Positions 25,237 to 32,863 of a stretch of 46,560 nucleotides of DNA are shown here, one piece after another. Position 1 is the first letter of the stretch. Each line of letters starts with the position of its first letter. The position numbers and the translations under genes were made by a program. Source of the DNA: Patescibacteria group bacterium (GTDB lineage Bacteria > Patescibacteriota > Gracilibacteria > UM-FILTER-43-11); contig JAHJFD010000044.1 in the NCBI GenBank assembly GCA_018825145.1, positions 1 through 46,560 on the forward strand, written 5' to 3'. Below the pieces are notes generated by a model. The model searched no databases and was not told the DNA's origin. It saw nothing but the letters and a program-made list of their open reading frames with translations.

Positions 25237-25839
25237 ATGCAAAAAATACTGATCGCCACGCACAACTTCGGGAAGTTCAAAGAATTGATGGAGGTTCTGG
25301 AAGACTTGCCTTTCAAGTTTGTTTCGCTGAATGATGAGAAGATTGAAGAGGACGTGGAGGAACATGGCGAAAGCTTTGAGGCTAACGCGATTATTAAGGC
25401 GGAATTTTTCAGCCGGCTTACCGGCCTGCCCGCCATTGCCGATGATTCCGGGATTCATGTGGACGCCCTGAACAATGAGTTGGGGGTAAAAACGAGACGC
25501 TGGGGGGCCGGCGCGAATGCCAGTGACGAGGAGTGGCTGGCCCACTTTCTGGACAGGATGGCGAAGGAGAAAAACCGCCGTGCCGAGTTTGTTGCCTGCA
25601 TCGCTTTTGCGCATCCTCATGCGGAAACTATTACATTCAGAGGGGAGTGCGTTGGACAGATTTTAGACAAACCTCAGACAGAAATCGAACACGGCATTCC
25701 CCTGTCATCAGTTTTTCTGCCGGACGGAAAGGATAAGGTTTATTCGGCCATGAGCAAAAAGGAGAAGAATGAAATTTCTCATCGCGGTCTGGCCATAAAA
25801 AAATGTTATGATTATTTACTGAAAAAATATGCCAAATAA
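25237..25839 (+). CDS. rdgB: Non-canonical purine NTP pyrophosphatase (RdgB/HAM1)
   Basis: A 200-residue house-cleaning enzyme hydrolysing dITP/ITP/XTP to the monophosphate, preventing incorporation into nucleic acids. Family motifs are present: ATHNFGKFKE at the N-terminus, E-ANA-IKAEF, IADDSGIHVDAL (catalytic Asp in DDSG), and C-terminal ISHRGLAIKK. Length is normal. It is 4 nt after aroB and overlaps the next gene by 11 nt, so it belongs to the aro operon. Confidence 0.95.
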   Translation: MQKILIATHNFGKFKELMEVLEDLPFKFVSLNDEKIEEDVEEHGESFEANAIIKAEFFSRLTGLPAIADDSGIHVDALNNELGVKTRRWGAGANASDEEWLAHFLDRMAKEKNRRAEFVACIAFAHPHAETITFRGECVGQILDKPQTEIEHGIPLSSVFLPDGKDKVYSAMSKKEKNEISHRGLAIKKCYDYLLKKYAK

Positions 25840-26233
25840 ACCTGGGTCTTTTGACTCACTGATGGAAGAATATACCAGGCCAGAGGATATCGAGGCCGCT
25901 TTAGCGGAAAAAAGAGCTTCGAAAGAAGCCGGCCCCAAAAGCACAGGTGAACTTGTCAAAGACTATCCTCGTCCGCAACGTGAAACTGATCTGCATGGCA
26001 TGACCAGCTCGGAGGCTATGTTTGAACTGGAGAGTTTTATCAACCGGTCCATTCAGCAACGGATCCGGACGGTGCGGGTGATTACTGGTAAAGGCCTGCA
26101 TTCCCAGAACATGAAGTCGGTACTCCCTGAGATGACGGAGGGAAAGCTGGCGGAACTGCGTCGGGCGGGTAAGGTATTGGTTTTCAGACGTGAAAAGACG
26201 GGCGGGTCGTTTGTGGTTTACCTGGTTTCATGA
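25829..26233 (+). CDS. Smr-domain protein
   Basis: 134 residues. The Smr domain has DLHGMTSSEA (from residue 54) and the ITGKGLHS loop (about 85-92), the two signatures of this endonuclease-like fold found at MutS2 C-termini and as stand-alone proteins; nicking or RNA-cleaving activity is known for relatives. The N-terminal 45 residues are charged and probably flexible. It overlaps the rdgB end by 11 nt, and its own 3' end overlaps that of convergent hicB by 16 nt. Confidence 0.88.
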   Translation: MPNKPGSFDSLMEEYTRPEDIEAALAEKRASKEAGPKSTGELVKDYPRPQRETDLHGMTSSEAMFELESFINRSIQQRIRTVRVITGKGLHSQNMKSVLPEMTEGKLAELRRAGKVLVFRREKTGGSFVVYLVS

Positions 26234-26640
26234 ATTCGATTCACCCTTAACTCCGCCCCCATTATTCCCAAAAGTTTCACGAATTGTTCTATGCCAGGCA
26301 TACGTCGCCCTTGTTCGTACTGAGCGTAGGCATTTTTGCTTTTGAAACCACAGGCATGACTGACTTCTTCAATTGTTTTCCGGCTGGCAGTGCGTAGGCA
26401 ACGAAGGATTAAAGGAATGGCCAAGCGATCTTCAGCTATTAATATCAAGTCTCCTGACTGATCTGTCATTGTTTTTACTTCAATTTTCTCGTCAAAATAA
26501 GCCAGGAACATTGTTTCCAATAGATCTTTGACCATTAATTTTGCCTCTTTTTTTGTCCTGCCTTGAGTCATGGCATCAATTTCCTTTATTTCTGCAAGGT
26601 AGAACCTGCCATCTTTTGTGAATGTCGGTTTAAACTCCAT
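26218..26640 (-). CDS. hicB: HicB-type antitoxin with C-terminal HTH
   Basis: 140 residues. The N-terminal HicB fold (about 1-50, DGRFYLAEIKEIDAMTQG, then a KKEAKLMVKDLLETM helix) binds and inhibits HicA. A C-terminal XRE-like helix-turn-helix (about 86-130, TIEEVSHACGFKSKNAYAQYEQGRRMP) should bind the operator. It overlaps the hicA 3' end by 11 nt. It probably autoregulates through the 18-bp palindrome at 26876-26893, and perhaps also the Bro-N promoter at 4249-4277 (inference). Confidence 0.9.
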   Translation of the reverse strand: MEFKPTFTKDGRFYLAEIKEIDAMTQGRTKKEAKLMVKDLLETMFLAYFDEKIEVKTMTDQSGDLILIAEDRLAIPLILRCLRTASRKTIEEVSHACGFKSKNAYAQYEQGRRMPGIEQFVKLLGIMGAELRVNRIHETR

Positions 26641-26821
26641 AATTTCGGGGGTTATCTTTTGCTATTCGTATTATATTCTTGGCCAACCATTCGCTGATGT
26701 CATTATGTCTGGGTATGCTTTTATAGACCTCTCCGTTAGTCCAGAAGTCATGGTTGGTACCATGCCCCTTAAAATACCATCCATTTTCTTTAAGTCTTCT
26801 TAGAAGTAATTTCCTCTTCAT
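26630..26821 (-). CDS. hicA: HicA-type mRNA interferase toxin
   Basis: A 63-residue double-stranded-RNA-binding-fold toxin that cleaves mRNA. The catalytic His is in GHGTNHDFW (H24), and the conserved IPRHNDISEWLAKNIIR segment follows. The toxin gene precedes the antitoxin, which is usual for hicAB. Translation start is the ATG at 26819-26821, about 43 nt after the predicted transcription start. Confidence 0.92.
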   Translation of the reverse strand: MKRKLLLRRLKENGWYFKGHGTNHDFWTNGEVYKSIPRHNDISEWLAKNIIRIAKDNPRNYGV

Positions 26822-26870
26822 ACAAATTTTACATCAATTGATATACAACGTCAACTCTTTCAGGTGTTTG

Positions 26871-26899
26871 ATATTAGTGAACATATGTTCACTTGTCAA
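26871..26899 (-). promoter_or_regulatory. hicAB promoter with perfect 18-bp operator in the spacer
   Basis: Minus strand: TTGACA (complement of 26894-26899), 17-nt spacer, TAATAT (complement of 26871-26876). AGTGAACATATGTTCACT at 26876-26893 is a perfect palindrome filling the spacer, so a bound dimer would block RNA polymerase. Confidence 0.8.
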
Positions 26900-26995
26900 T
26901 AACTTTTATTTTTATATATGCGAAAGTAGGTAGGCAGTTTTTGATTTACCAAATTCCCTGAATCCCGTACAATACTGATAATTTAAGAAGCAAAA

Positions 26996-27916
26996 ATGAA
27001 GTTATCCGAGGCCATCAGGCAGTTTTTGGAGCACTGTGAGATTGAAAAAAATCAGTCCAAGCGAACGCTGGTGAATTATCAGCATTATCTGGAACGGTTT
27101 TTGGAGTTCGCCAAAGACGTTGAGCTTTCGAAAATCGATTTGGGACTGGTGAAGCGCTATAGGCTTTTTCTGAATCGCTATGAGTTTCGCCCGCATGAGC
27201 CGCTTTCTGTTAAAACGCAAAACTACCACATAATTGCGCTGAGGGCTTTTTTGAAATACTGCGTTAAGCAGGATTGGAAGACGCTGGAGCCGGAGAAGAT
27301 TGAACTTAGCAAAATTCCGGACCGCACTGTGGAATACCTGACGCGTGATGAGCTGGAACGGCTTTTTGAAGCCGTAGATACGAGCACGATTGTCGGCCTT
27401 AGGAACCGGGCAATTATGGAATTTTTGTATTCGACAGGTCTGCGTATCAGTGAATTGGTGGCGCTTAATCGTGACCAGATAAATCTGGAACGGGGTGAAT
27501 TTCAGGTGCGCGGAAAGGGCAGGAAAATGAGAATTGTGTTTTTGTCAGGGCGGGCAAAGGAGTGGGTTTGTGATTACCTGGAGGCGAGGGACGACGGTTA
27601 TGAACCTCTGTTTTTGAATCATCGTCGGGCACGGGGGAAAAAGGCGGGGGCAGTTGAAATGAAAGGCGAACACCGCCGGCTGACCGAGTACACGATTCAG
27701 GAAATGGTTCGCCGTACGGCTTATGAAGCGGGTATTGTAAAAAAAGTAACACCCCATGTCCTTCGTCATTCCTTCGCCACTGAGCTTTTGATAAACGGTG
27801 CTGACATACGCAGTGTGCAGGACATGCTGGGCCACGCAAGCATCACGACGACCCAAATTTACACTCATCTGACTAACAAGAAACTTCGGGAAATTCATGA
27901 GAAGTTTCATAGATAA
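26996..27916 (+). CDS. Tyrosine recombinase of the XerC/XerD type
   Basis: 306 residues, the normal Xer length. The N-terminal SAM-like core-binding domain (1-95) precedes the catalytic domain with Arg about 150 (STGLRISELVAL), the beta-hairpin Lys in GKGRKMRIV, HVLRHSFATELL (His about 254, Arg about 257), LGHASITTTQIYTH (His about 280) and the nucleophile Tyr about 288. It could resolve chromosome dimers as the single Xer of a reduced genome, or serve an integrated element. Housekeeping is favoured because it resembles full-length Xer proteins and no att sites are seen. Confidence 0.92.
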   Translation: MKLSEAIRQFLEHCEIEKNQSKRTLVNYQHYLERFLEFAKDVELSKIDLGLVKRYRLFLNRYEFRPHEPLSVKTQNYHIIALRAFLKYCVKQDWKTLEPEKIELSKIPDRTVEYLTRDELERLFEAVDTSTIVGLRNRAIMEFLYSTGLRISELVALNRDQINLERGEFQVRGKGRKMRIVFLSGRAKEWVCDYLEARDDGYEPLFLNHRRARGKKAGAVEMKGEHRRLTEYTIQEMVRRTAYEAGIVKKVTPHVLRHSFATELLINGADIRSVQDMLGHASITTTQIYTHLTNKKLREIHEKFHR

Positions 27917-27921
27917 AAAGC

Positions 27922-28470
27922 ATGACTAATGTATTTATCATTCATGGGGTGAGCGGTTATCCGGAAGAAAACTGGTTTCCGTGGCTCAAAAAAGAGTTGG
28001 AAGCGCGTGGCCATAACGTGATTGTGCCCCAGTTTCCGACACCGGAAAACCAAACTCTTAAGAGTTGGTTTAAAACGCTGGAGGAATATAAAGAATTTAT
28101 CACCCCGTCGACCTTATTTGTCGGGCATAGTTTGGGAGTTCCCTTTGTGTTGAATATCATTGAAAAACAGCCTATTAAAGCGGCCTTTTTGGTATCTGGT
28201 TTTGTGGGTAAGGCCGGAAATGATTTTGACGATTCGATGAAGACTTTTGCTCAAAAAACTTTTGATTGGGAGCAAATCAAAAAAAATTGCAAAAATCTTG
28301 TCGTCTTTCATTCGGACAATGATCCTTATATAAAACTCAAAAAAGCCCAGGAGTTGGCAGAACATTTGGGTGTAAAAGTAAACCTTGTTAAAGGCGCCGG
28401 ACACTTTAACGCGGCCGCGGGCTACGACACTTTTGATTTGTTGCTGAAAAAAATTAAATCCATTCTATAA
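27922..28470 (+). CDS. RBBP9/YdeN-like alpha/beta hydrolase
   Basis: A 182-residue small serine hydrolase. The nucleophile elbow GHSLG has Ser70, the acid is Asp134 in SDNDPY, and the His is 161 in GAGHFN, completing the triad. The N-terminal FIIHGVSG forms the oxyanion region. Length and motifs fit the RBBP9/YdeN family; the natural substrate is unknown. It starts 5 nt after the recombinase gene and is probably co-transcribed. Confidence 0.9.
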   Translation: MTNVFIIHGVSGYPEENWFPWLKKELEARGHNVIVPQFPTPENQTLKSWFKTLEEYKEFITPSTLFVGHSLGVPFVLNIIEKQPIKAAFLVSGFVGKAGNDFDDSMKTFAQKTFDWEQIKKNCKNLVVFHSDNDPYIKLKKAQELAEHLGVKVNLVKGAGHFNAAAGYDTFDLLLKKIKSIL

Positions 28471-28500
28471 TCCCAGTGAGGCGTGCCCATATTAAAAAAG

Positions 28501-28544
28501 TCATTATTAATCCGTTAATAACCGGTTAACAATGGGTTAATAAC
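28501..28544. repeat. 11-bp-period repeat array C1 (core TTAATAA)
   Basis: Four consecutive 11-bp units start at 28501, 28512, 28523 and 28534. The core is TTAATAAC or its inverted form ATTATTAA. A related partial unit follows. Confidence 0.8.
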
Positions 28545-28577
28545 ATTGAAAAGGGATACTGGAGGGTAGTCAAAAAA

Positions 28578-28632
28578 GTTAACATTAGTGGAACATTGGT
28601 GGGTCAATGGTGGATCAATGATGGCAAAAAAG
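28578..28632. repeat. 11-bp-period repeat array C2 (core ACATTGG/TCAATGG)
   Basis: Units of 11 bp start at 28578, 28589, 28600, 28611 and 28622. The middle ones share a TGG(N)nCAATG or CATTG core, the same words as arrays B and D2. Confidence 0.8.
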
Positions 28633-28663
28633 ACATGCCATAGGACACCCTTTAACTCCACTC

Positions 28664-28729
28664 GCAAATTTTACCCATAGAGGTGCATTACAATGCATAC
28701 TCATCACTACCTGTATGGGTGAAAATTGC
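28664..28729. repeat. 66-nt inverted-repeat element with inner hairpin
   Basis: GCAAATTTTACCCATA (28664-28679) and TATGGGTGAAAATTGC (28714-28729) pair almost fully, with small bulges. Between them TGCATT-AC-AATGCA (28684-28697) forms a second stem. It could be a structured RNA, a small non-autonomous element or a protein site. Confidence 0.6.
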
Positions 28730-28961
28730 TAACGGCTTTGAAAGGGGTTGCTTTATAGAGCCAGCGATAAGCGAACTTGTCCAACAAAAGTCACAACGGT
28801 TAGAAATTCCTCATCAGTTGGAATTCTAGAAGAAGGGGCAGTATCTGGTGGTGACAAAAAAGAAAAAACAGTAAACGCACCATTAACAAATGGCCAAACA
28901 GTCATTTGTACTAAGGTTCATTTCAGATCAGATCCAATTTGTCTTTAACCGATATTTAAGA

Positions 28962-28973
28962 GGGGCCGGCCCC
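28962..28973. terminator. GC palindrome at the end of the small membrane-protein gene
   Basis: GGGGCCGGCCCC is a perfect 12-bp palindrome lying at the minus-strand stop of the small gene. A terminator stem is plausible, but only a short T stretch follows. Confidence 0.35.
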
Positions 28974-29164
28974 TAGAAGAAGGAGCCGGCGATGTAGGGG
29001 GTGACGTACGTGGAGTACGCCACGGCGAGATCCTCGTGGAACCGGAAGACCAGAGCCGCCACTGCCCCAAGGAACAGAGCGAGCTTGATCATCTTCTTCG
29101 CGAGCCAGAGGCCCACGAAGAGGGTCACGAGGCCGAGAGCAACCCACATCAGATTGGGGTCCAT
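28973..29164 (-). CDS. Small two-helix membrane protein, GC-rich, unknown
   Basis: 63 residues from ATG 29162-29164. This start is chosen because AAGGAGG lies 7 nt before it; a TTG one codon upstream would be only 4 nt away. Two hydrophobic segments are seen: about 5-20 (LMWVALGLVTLFVGLW) and 28-42 (LALFLGAVAALVF), joined by AKKMIK, with a polar tail. Function unknown. About 87% of its codons end in G or C (roughly 55 of 63), far from its neighbours, and it has a consensus promoter plus a textbook SD, which is unusual here. Transfer from a high-GC donor is the simplest explanation. It could also be a phage-type small membrane protein. Confidence 0.7.
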   Translation of the reverse strand: MDPNLMWVALGLVTLFVGLWLAKKMIKLALFLGAVAALVFRFHEDLAVAYSTYVTPYIAGSFF

Positions 29165-29201
29165 CAAGGAACCTCCTTGTTAGGGTTATGGTTGCTTAGT
29201 A

Positions 29202-29229
29202 ATTATACAACTATTTTACTATTTGTCAA
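29202..29229 (-). promoter_or_regulatory. Consensus promoter of the small membrane-protein gene
   Basis: Minus strand: TTGACA (complement of 29224-29229), 16-nt spacer, TATAAT (complement of 29202-29207). Both hexamers are perfect. The -35 overlaps the last codons of dnaE. Confidence 0.7.
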
Positions 29230-32200
29230 TCATTTCGTTTACCTTGGCTTCCAGCTTTTCGTTCCAGGCGACTTTTGTAGGCAGAGACAGGACTCGGTCA
29301 CCGATAACCAACTCCACTTCGTCTTCGCCGGGATGTTTGTCGAGGAGTTTTTTCAGGGCCACGTAAAACTCTTTTTCCATATCCCGCGGCAGAATTATTT
29401 GATGGGCGGCGGGATTGGTGAACAGGGAATCGTTTTCAAGTTCGGTGACCTGAGCACCTTCGACTTCCAGGACATCTTCGGCTTCCGTGACTTCCTCATC
29501 TTCAACCTCGTGTCGGGAGGGGCGGCTGACTTTTTCGCCCTCTGTCCATAAGCCCTCTTTTTTGGCTAGTTCTTGTAGCTCTTCAAGGGTCATGCCTTCC
29601 ACGTTATCGACCACCACCTGCATGTCGCCCATGCGTTTTTCGAGTTTGCCATGAACGATTAAAATGCGTCCTTCAATGAGTTCACTGGCCAGCTTGGCGT
29701 AAGATTTTGGAAAGGCCACAACTTCACCTTTTCCCGTAGTGTCTTCCAGCTGAATCATGGCCATCATATCTCCTTTTTTGGTCGTGATTTTCCGGAAACC
29801 GGTGATCATACCGCCCACGCGGATGGGGTTCCCGACGGTTTTGCTATGCAGTTTTTCGAAAGGAATGACCTTTCTCTGGAAGAACTGAGAAAGGCCCACC
29901 AGCGGATGCGAGGAAACGTAGAGACCCAGATATTCCTTTTCCCAGGCCAGTTTCTGGCTGTCAGTAGCGGGCTCCAGCTTTTCTAATCTAAGGTGGTCAG
30001 CTGGTGCTTCATCGCCCATTGAATCAAAAAGTCCGGCTTGTCCAACAACGGTACTGCTATCGGCGGTTTTGGCAAAATCGGCGATCGCCTCCACATTCAG
30101 CCCAATCTGACGGCGCTCGCCAAAGGCGTCCATCGCGCCGCCAAAAGCCAGAGCTTCGATCGTTTTTTTGTTCAGAATTTTGGAAGGCGCGCGCTTGGCA
30201 AAATCCTCAAGGCTATCAAATGGACGACCTCCGGCTTCACGGGAATCGATGATTTGCTTGACCGAACCGGCCCCCAGCCCTTTGATAGCCGAGAGTCCGA
30301 AGCGTATTTTGCCGTCTTCTACCACCGTGAAATTGGAACGGGATTCGTTGACGTCGGGAGGAAGTACCCGTATACCCATCTGCTCGCACTCGCCGATTTC
30401 GATGACGATGCGGTCGGTGTTGTCGGAGTCGGCGGACATGAGGGCGGTCATGAATTCGGTGGGGTAGCGGGCCTTTAGATAAGCGGTTTGATAGGCGATC
30501 ATGGCGTAACATGCGGCATGGGATTTGTTGAACCCGTAGCCCGCGAAAGGCTCGATGACTTTTTCGAAAATCTCGATGGCCAGATTTTTGGGATGTCCTT
30601 TTTTGATGGCTCCTTCGATGAACTTTTCGCGCTGAGCCTCGAGCTCACTGGCGATTTTTTTACCGATGGCGCGCCTTAATAAATCGGCTTCGCCCAGACT
30701 GAAACCCCCGAAGACCTGAGCAATCTGCAATATTTGTTCCTGATAAATAGCAATGCCGTAGGTGGTTTTAAGGATAGGCTCAAGAGAAGGGTGGGCATAC
30801 TTGGTTTTTTTGCGTCCGTGTTTGCCGGCAATGTAATCGGGGATCCATTCCATCGGACCGGGACGATAGAGGGAAACCATAGCGATGATATCTTCGAATT
30901 CGGTGGGGCGGAGTTCTTTTAGGTAGCGCTTCATGCCGGCAGATTCCAGCTGGAAGACACCTGTCGTTTCTCCACGGGCCATTAGTGCGTAGGCTCTTTT
31001 ATCGTTGATGGGGATCTTTTTGAGATTAATGGTGTCCCCTTTTGTGCGCTCAATGATTTTGAGAGTTGTTTGTAAAATTGTCAGGTTTTTAAGACCCAAA
31101 AAGTCCATTTTCAAAAGGCCAAGCGCCTCGAGCGGTTTGGCGGAATACTGAGTGATCAGTCCCTGATCGTCTTTGGGCGGACGCATAAGGGCCGTGTATT
31201 TGGTTAGCGGTTCATCGGCAATCACCACCGCGCAGGCGTGCACCGATACGTGGCGGACGGCGCCTTCCAGCTTGAGCGCGCTTTCCATAACTTCCTTAAA
31301 CGTGTCGTCTTTTTCTATGGCCGCGCGAAGTTCGGACGACCTTTCTAAAGCTTCTTTAAGCGTGGTTCCGGGACGTTCGGGAATGAGTTTGGCGAACTCA
31401 TTCATACGTACAAACGGCACGCCCATGGTTCGTCCGACGTCTTTGACCGCCGCTCTGGCGGCCAACGTTCCGAAGGTGCAGATTTGGGCGACCCGGTCGC
31501 GGCCATATTTTTGGGCTACGTAATCGATAACTTCGTCACGGCGGTTATCGGCAAAATCAAGGTCGATATCCGGCAGGCTGATACGGGCGGGGTTGAGGAA
31601 GCGCTCAAAGAGCAAATTGTATTTGAGCGGGTCGATCGTGGTGATGTCGAGGCAGTAAGACACCAGCGCGCCCGCGGCCGAACCACGCCCCGGCCCCACG
31701 ATGATCTGGTTGTCTTTTGCCCATTTCACAAAATCCCAGACGATGAGGAAATACCCGATAAAGCCCATGTCCGAGATGATTTTGAGTTCGTATTCAAGCC
31801 TGTCTTTCAGGGCTTTTACGTTTTCCTCTTTTGAATCTAAAACGTTTTTTTCTGTCCTGCATCCTTTTTCGGCAAGTTTGAATTTGGCAATCAGACCCTG
31901 AAAGCAGAGTTCCCGCATATATTCCAGATCGGATTTGCCTTCGGGAGTGGGAAAAGTGGGAATGCGATAGGTCTCAAAATCAAATTCGACCTTACAACGG
32001 TCTGCTATTTTGAGGGTATTTTCGATGGCATCAGGAACATCCTTGAAGTAGTCGATGACTTTTTGGGGGTCGTGCATGGAGTAGTCGGCATTCATCATGC
32101 TGAAACGCCCCGGATCATCCAGGTTTCGTGCGGAGGCGATGCAGGTCATGATATCCTGAGCCACGTTGTCTTCAGGGGTTACATAGTGCACATCCACCGT

Positions 32201-32818
32201 GGCCACTACCGGGACTTTGAGTTCTCTGGAGAGTTTAATGAGGCCGTCGTTGATGGTTTTTTGCTGACTCAGAGCCGGGTGGTGCATTAGTTCGAGGTAG
32301 AAGTTTTCTTTTCCAAAGACTGACTGAAAACGTTCAATCATTTCTTTGGCCCGTCCGGTGTCGCTGTTGAGTATGGCCTGAGGAATGTCGCCCATTAAAC
32401 AGCCGGAAAGCGCGATAAGGCCTTTGGAGTGTTTTTTGAGAAGATCCCAATCGACGCGGGGTTTATAGTAGTAGCCTTCCAGGCTGGCGACCGTGGCCAT
32501 GGCTAAAAGATTCTCGTAACCTTCCTGCGTTTCGGCGAGCAGAACGGCGTGCGTGCGTTTGTTGTCGATCTGGTGGCGTTTGTCGGTGAGTTTGTTGAAG
32601 GCAACGTAAACCTCGCAGCCAAGGATGGGTTTGATGTTATGCTGTTTACAGGCCTTGTAGAATTCGATGGCCCCGTGCATGGTGCCGTGGTCAGTGATGG
32701 CGATGGCCGGCGCGCCTTGTTCAACAGCTTTCTTCACGTATTCTTCCGGTGGCGAAAGACCATCCAGAATGGAATAGAAGGTATGAACGTGAAGATTGAC
32801 GAACTTGGATCCGGGCAT
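29219..32818 (-). CDS. dnaE: DNA polymerase III alpha subunit
   Basis: A 1199-residue replicative polymerase (C family, DnaE type). The N-terminal PHP domain begins FVNLHVHTFYS (about 6-16). The palm has GPGRGSAAGALVSYC and PDIDLDF (about 413-419), with the third catalytic Asp in KMDFLGL (about 570). Finger and tandem HhH regions follow (about 880-920), and the OB-fold is at about 1000-1045 (IRVGGMITGFRKI). The tail after 1090 is acidic and may contact the clamp or tau. Length is typical. The DnaQ-type exonuclease at 5039 could serve as its proofreader. Confidence 0.97.
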   Translation of the reverse strand: MPGSKFVNLHVHTFYSILDGLSPPEEYVKKAVEQGAPAIAITDHGTMHGAIEFYKACKQHNIKPILGCEVYVAFNKLTDKRHQIDNKRTHAVLLAETQEGYENLLAMATVASLEGYYYKPRVDWDLLKKHSKGLIALSGCLMGDIPQAILNSDTGRAKEMIERFQSVFGKENFYLELMHHPALSQQKTINDGLIKLSRELKVPVVATVDVHYVTPEDNVAQDIMTCIASARNLDDPGRFSMMNADYSMHDPQKVIDYFKDVPDAIENTLKIADRCKVEFDFETYRIPTFPTPEGKSDLEYMRELCFQGLIAKFKLAEKGCRTEKNVLDSKEENVKALKDRLEYELKIISDMGFIGYFLIVWDFVKWAKDNQIIVGPGRGSAAGALVSYCLDITTIDPLKYNLLFERFLNPARISLPDIDLDFADNRRDEVIDYVAQKYGRDRVAQICTFGTLAARAAVKDVGRTMGVPFVRMNEFAKLIPERPGTTLKEALERSSELRAAIEKDDTFKEVMESALKLEGAVRHVSVHACAVVIADEPLTKYTALMRPPKDDQGLITQYSAKPLEALGLLKMDFLGLKNLTILQTTLKIIERTKGDTINLKKIPINDKRAYALMARGETTGVFQLESAGMKRYLKELRPTEFEDIIAMVSLYRPGPMEWIPDYIAGKHGRKKTKYAHPSLEPILKTTYGIAIYQEQILQIAQVFGGFSLGEADLLRRAIGKKIASELEAQREKFIEGAIKKGHPKNLAIEIFEKVIEPFAGYGFNKSHAACYAMIAYQTAYLKARYPTEFMTALMSADSDNTDRIVIEIGECEQMGIRVLPPDVNESRSNFTVVEDGKIRFGLSAIKGLGAGSVKQIIDSREAGGRPFDSLEDFAKRAPSKILNKKTIEALAFGGAMDAFGERRQIGLNVEAIADFAKTADSSTVVGQAGLFDSMGDEAPADHLRLEKLEPATDSQKLAWEKEYLGLYVSSHPLVGLSQFFQRKVIPFEKLHSKTVGNPIRVGGMITGFRKITTKKGDMMAMIQLEDTTGKGEVVAFPKSYAKLASELIEGRILIVHGKLEKRMGDMQVVVDNVEGMTLEELQELAKKEGLWTEGEKVSRPSRHEVEDEEVTEAEDVLEVEGAQVTELENDSLFTNPAAHQIILPRDMEKEFYVALKKLLDKHPGEDEVELVIGDRVLSLPTKVAWNEKLEAKVNEMIDK

Positions 32819-32863
32819 AGGGAAAAGACTTGAAATGCAGACTTAAGATTATCACAAGCAGGG

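Larger units (their letters stand above)
28471..28972. other. 502-bp gene-poor spacer with repeat arrays and an inverted repeat
   Basis: Between the hydrolase (plus) and the small membrane gene (minus). It holds two 11-bp-period arrays (28501-28544, 28578-28632) and a 66-nt hairpin-capable element (28664-28729). A 13-bp word at 28798-28810 also occurs next to array A (13205-13217), and a GC palindrome lies at the right end. A 66-codon plus frame (28748-28948) shows no family features. I see no convincing gene. Confidence 0.7.

Noticed and set aside
28664-28729. Integron attC site
   Set aside because: The arms lack the GTTRRRY/RYYYAAC core sites, and no integron integrase-type recombinase with the extra domain is present.
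28748-28948. 66-codon plus-strand frame in the repeat-bearing spacer
   Set aside because: It begins at a TTG without SD or promoter, has no recognisable family pattern, and overlaps an inverted repeat; composition is not gene-like.
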